From contig NZ_QCZD01000001.1 of the NCBI RefSeq assembly GCF_003075045.1, positions 868,001 through 932,000 on the forward strand: a stretch of 64,000 nucleotides of DNA, given 5' to 3'. Of this stretch, positions 63,318 to 64,000 are shown in pieces. A program made the position numbers and the translations under genes. This DNA is from Maribacter litoralis (GTDB taxonomy: Bacteria > Bacteroidota > Bacteroidia > Flavobacteriales > Flavobacteriaceae). Positions within the stretch are counted from its first letter, which is position 1; every line of letters begins with the position of its first letter. The notes under the pieces are model-generated. The model made no database searches. It had not been told where the DNA came from and saw nothing but the letters and a program-made list of their open reading frames with translations.

Positions 63318-64000
63318 ATGAAAATTAAATCAATAAAAACAATATGGGCACTTTCACTGACCGCAGTGTTTGCCTTGTCCTGTAGTGAAAATGAATATTT
63401 AGAGGAAATTAACCCTAATGCCATTACTACAGACGTATTTTGGGAGTCTTCAACTCAATTTGATGCTGCATTAACAACTGTTTATGGCGCAACTCAATTT
63501 CAGTCTATTAGTGGTGGTGACCTTCAATTTGAGATGATGTTGGGTGACGAGGCCGGCACAGAATCGTGGTATGCGCCTTTTGCCTATAGAAATTTAACGT
63601 ATACGGATGGTGCTAGTCAAATCGCAAATAAATGGTCGCAACTTTATATCGGAATCTATAGGGCTAACCAGGTAATTAATAATTTAGCTACCTCAGACCC
63701 TTCTGTATTGGCAGAGGGTGAAAAGGAAACGATTGAGGCCCAAGCTAAATTTTTAAGGGCATTCTTCTACTTTCAGGTTGCACATACCTTTGGTGGCGGA
63801 GTTATAAAGTTAGACGCCATAGAAAGTGCAGAAGATTTACCCGGAACTTTTTCTACCATTGATGAGATTACGAACAGTATCATTATTCCAGACCTTGAAT
63901 ATGCTAGAGAAAATCTACCCCAAACATGGGATGATTCCAATATTGCAAGGGTAACTTGGGGCTCTGCAACTTCATTATTAGGAAAAGTGTATTTATATGA
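63318..64000 (+). CDS. SusD/RagB-family lipoprotein (cut by window end)
   Basis: Starts at ATG 63318 (20 bases after the susC stop) and runs off the window, so about 227 of the usual 450-600 residues are visible. It begins MKIKSIKTIWALSL, with a lipobox AVFALSC, then a SusD-like N-terminus (EYLEEINPNAITTDVFWES, GANQVINNL-type TPR helix YRANQVINNLA, AKFLRAFFYFQVAHTFGG). SusD caps the SusC barrel and binds the oligosaccharide at the cell surface. The gene is intact as far as can be seen. Confidence 0.95.
   Translation, partial: MKIKSIKTIWALSLTAVFALSCSENEYLEEINPNAITTDVFWESSTQFDAALTTVYGATQFQSISGGDLQFEMMLGDEAGTESWYAPFAYRNLTYTDGASQIANKWSQLYIGIYRANQVINNLATSDPSVLAEGEKETIEAQAKFLRAFFYFQVAHTFGGGVIKLDAIESAEDLPGTFSTIDEITNSIIIPDLEYARENLPQTWDDSNIARVTWGSATSLLGKVYLY

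Overview
The window looks like the chromosome of a marine member of the Flavobacteriaceae (Bacteroidota, Maribacter/Zobellia-like). The evidence is an AT-rich sequence, a SusC/SusD pair, a PorP/SprF-type protein of the type IX secretion/gliding family, ribonucleotide reductase genes of the Bacteroidota type, weak Shine-Dalgarno sequences with TAnnTTTG-like promoter elements, and a gene set for agar-type sugars. No plasmid, phage structural, CRISPR or rRNA genes were seen. The species assignment is inference.

Layout. 1-2.3 kb: a cut-off aldo/keto reductase divergent from an AraC regulator, then two small genes. 2.4-4.05 kb: an IntDOT-like tyrosine recombinase beside tRNA-Pro(GGG), separated by a cluster of GTCAAC/GTTGAC repeats; this may be one end of an integrated element, but no second att site is visible. 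4.1-12.3 kb: carbohydrate and periplasmic enzymes (esterase, VanX-type dipeptidase, a GMC dehydrogenase/small subunit/TIM-barrel isomerase operon resembling glucoside 3-dehydrogenase systems, a sialate O-acetylesterase-like protein and a Gfo/Idh/MocA protein). 12.3-16.3 kb: xylose catabolism (xylB, xylA) with a LacI regulator. 16.5-24.4 kb: an orphan response regulator with Glu in place of the phospho-Asp, a PD40 protein plus an enlarged PorP-like protein, a DUF2383-type protein, two tiny genes, a hibernation factor and a VOC protein. 22.9-27.2 kb: a three-gene operon (SbnA-like PLP synthase, FAD/NAD(P) protein, fold-III PLP decarboxylase) that probably makes a small amino-acid-derived metabolite. 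27.6-34.8 kb: an IorAB-type molybdenum hydroxylase, mqo and outer-membrane proteins. 33.4-36.4 kb: a thioredoxin-like/ApbE/DUF4266/DUF3570 operon. 36.8-40.1 kb: pta-ackA. 40.1-45.5 kb: an RND efflux operon. 45.9-49.0 kb: class I ribonucleotide reductase with the ATP-cone on NrdB. 49.4-52.4 kb: a GH85 endoglycosidase, a small unknown protein and guanine deaminase.

52.4-64 kb is an agar-sugar locus. A minus-strand operon encodes GH117, a Zn-type alcohol dehydrogenase, an SDR, an aldehyde dehydrogenase, an enolase-superfamily cycloisomerase and a sugar MFS transporter. Together these can release 3,6-anhydro-L-galactose, oxidise it, open the ring to 2-keto-3-deoxy-L-galactonate and convert that through a 2,5-diketo intermediate to 2-keto-3-deoxy-D-gluconate. 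Divergent from it are susC and a susD cut by the window edge, for oligosaccharide uptake. The 627-bp divergent region carries a pair of 14-bp inverted elements that may be operators.

The less-described loci are the SbnA-like/FAD/decarboxylase operon and the ApbE/DUF4266/DUF3570 operon. The NrdB-linked ATP-cone and the Glu-substituted receiver are unusual but clear from sequence.
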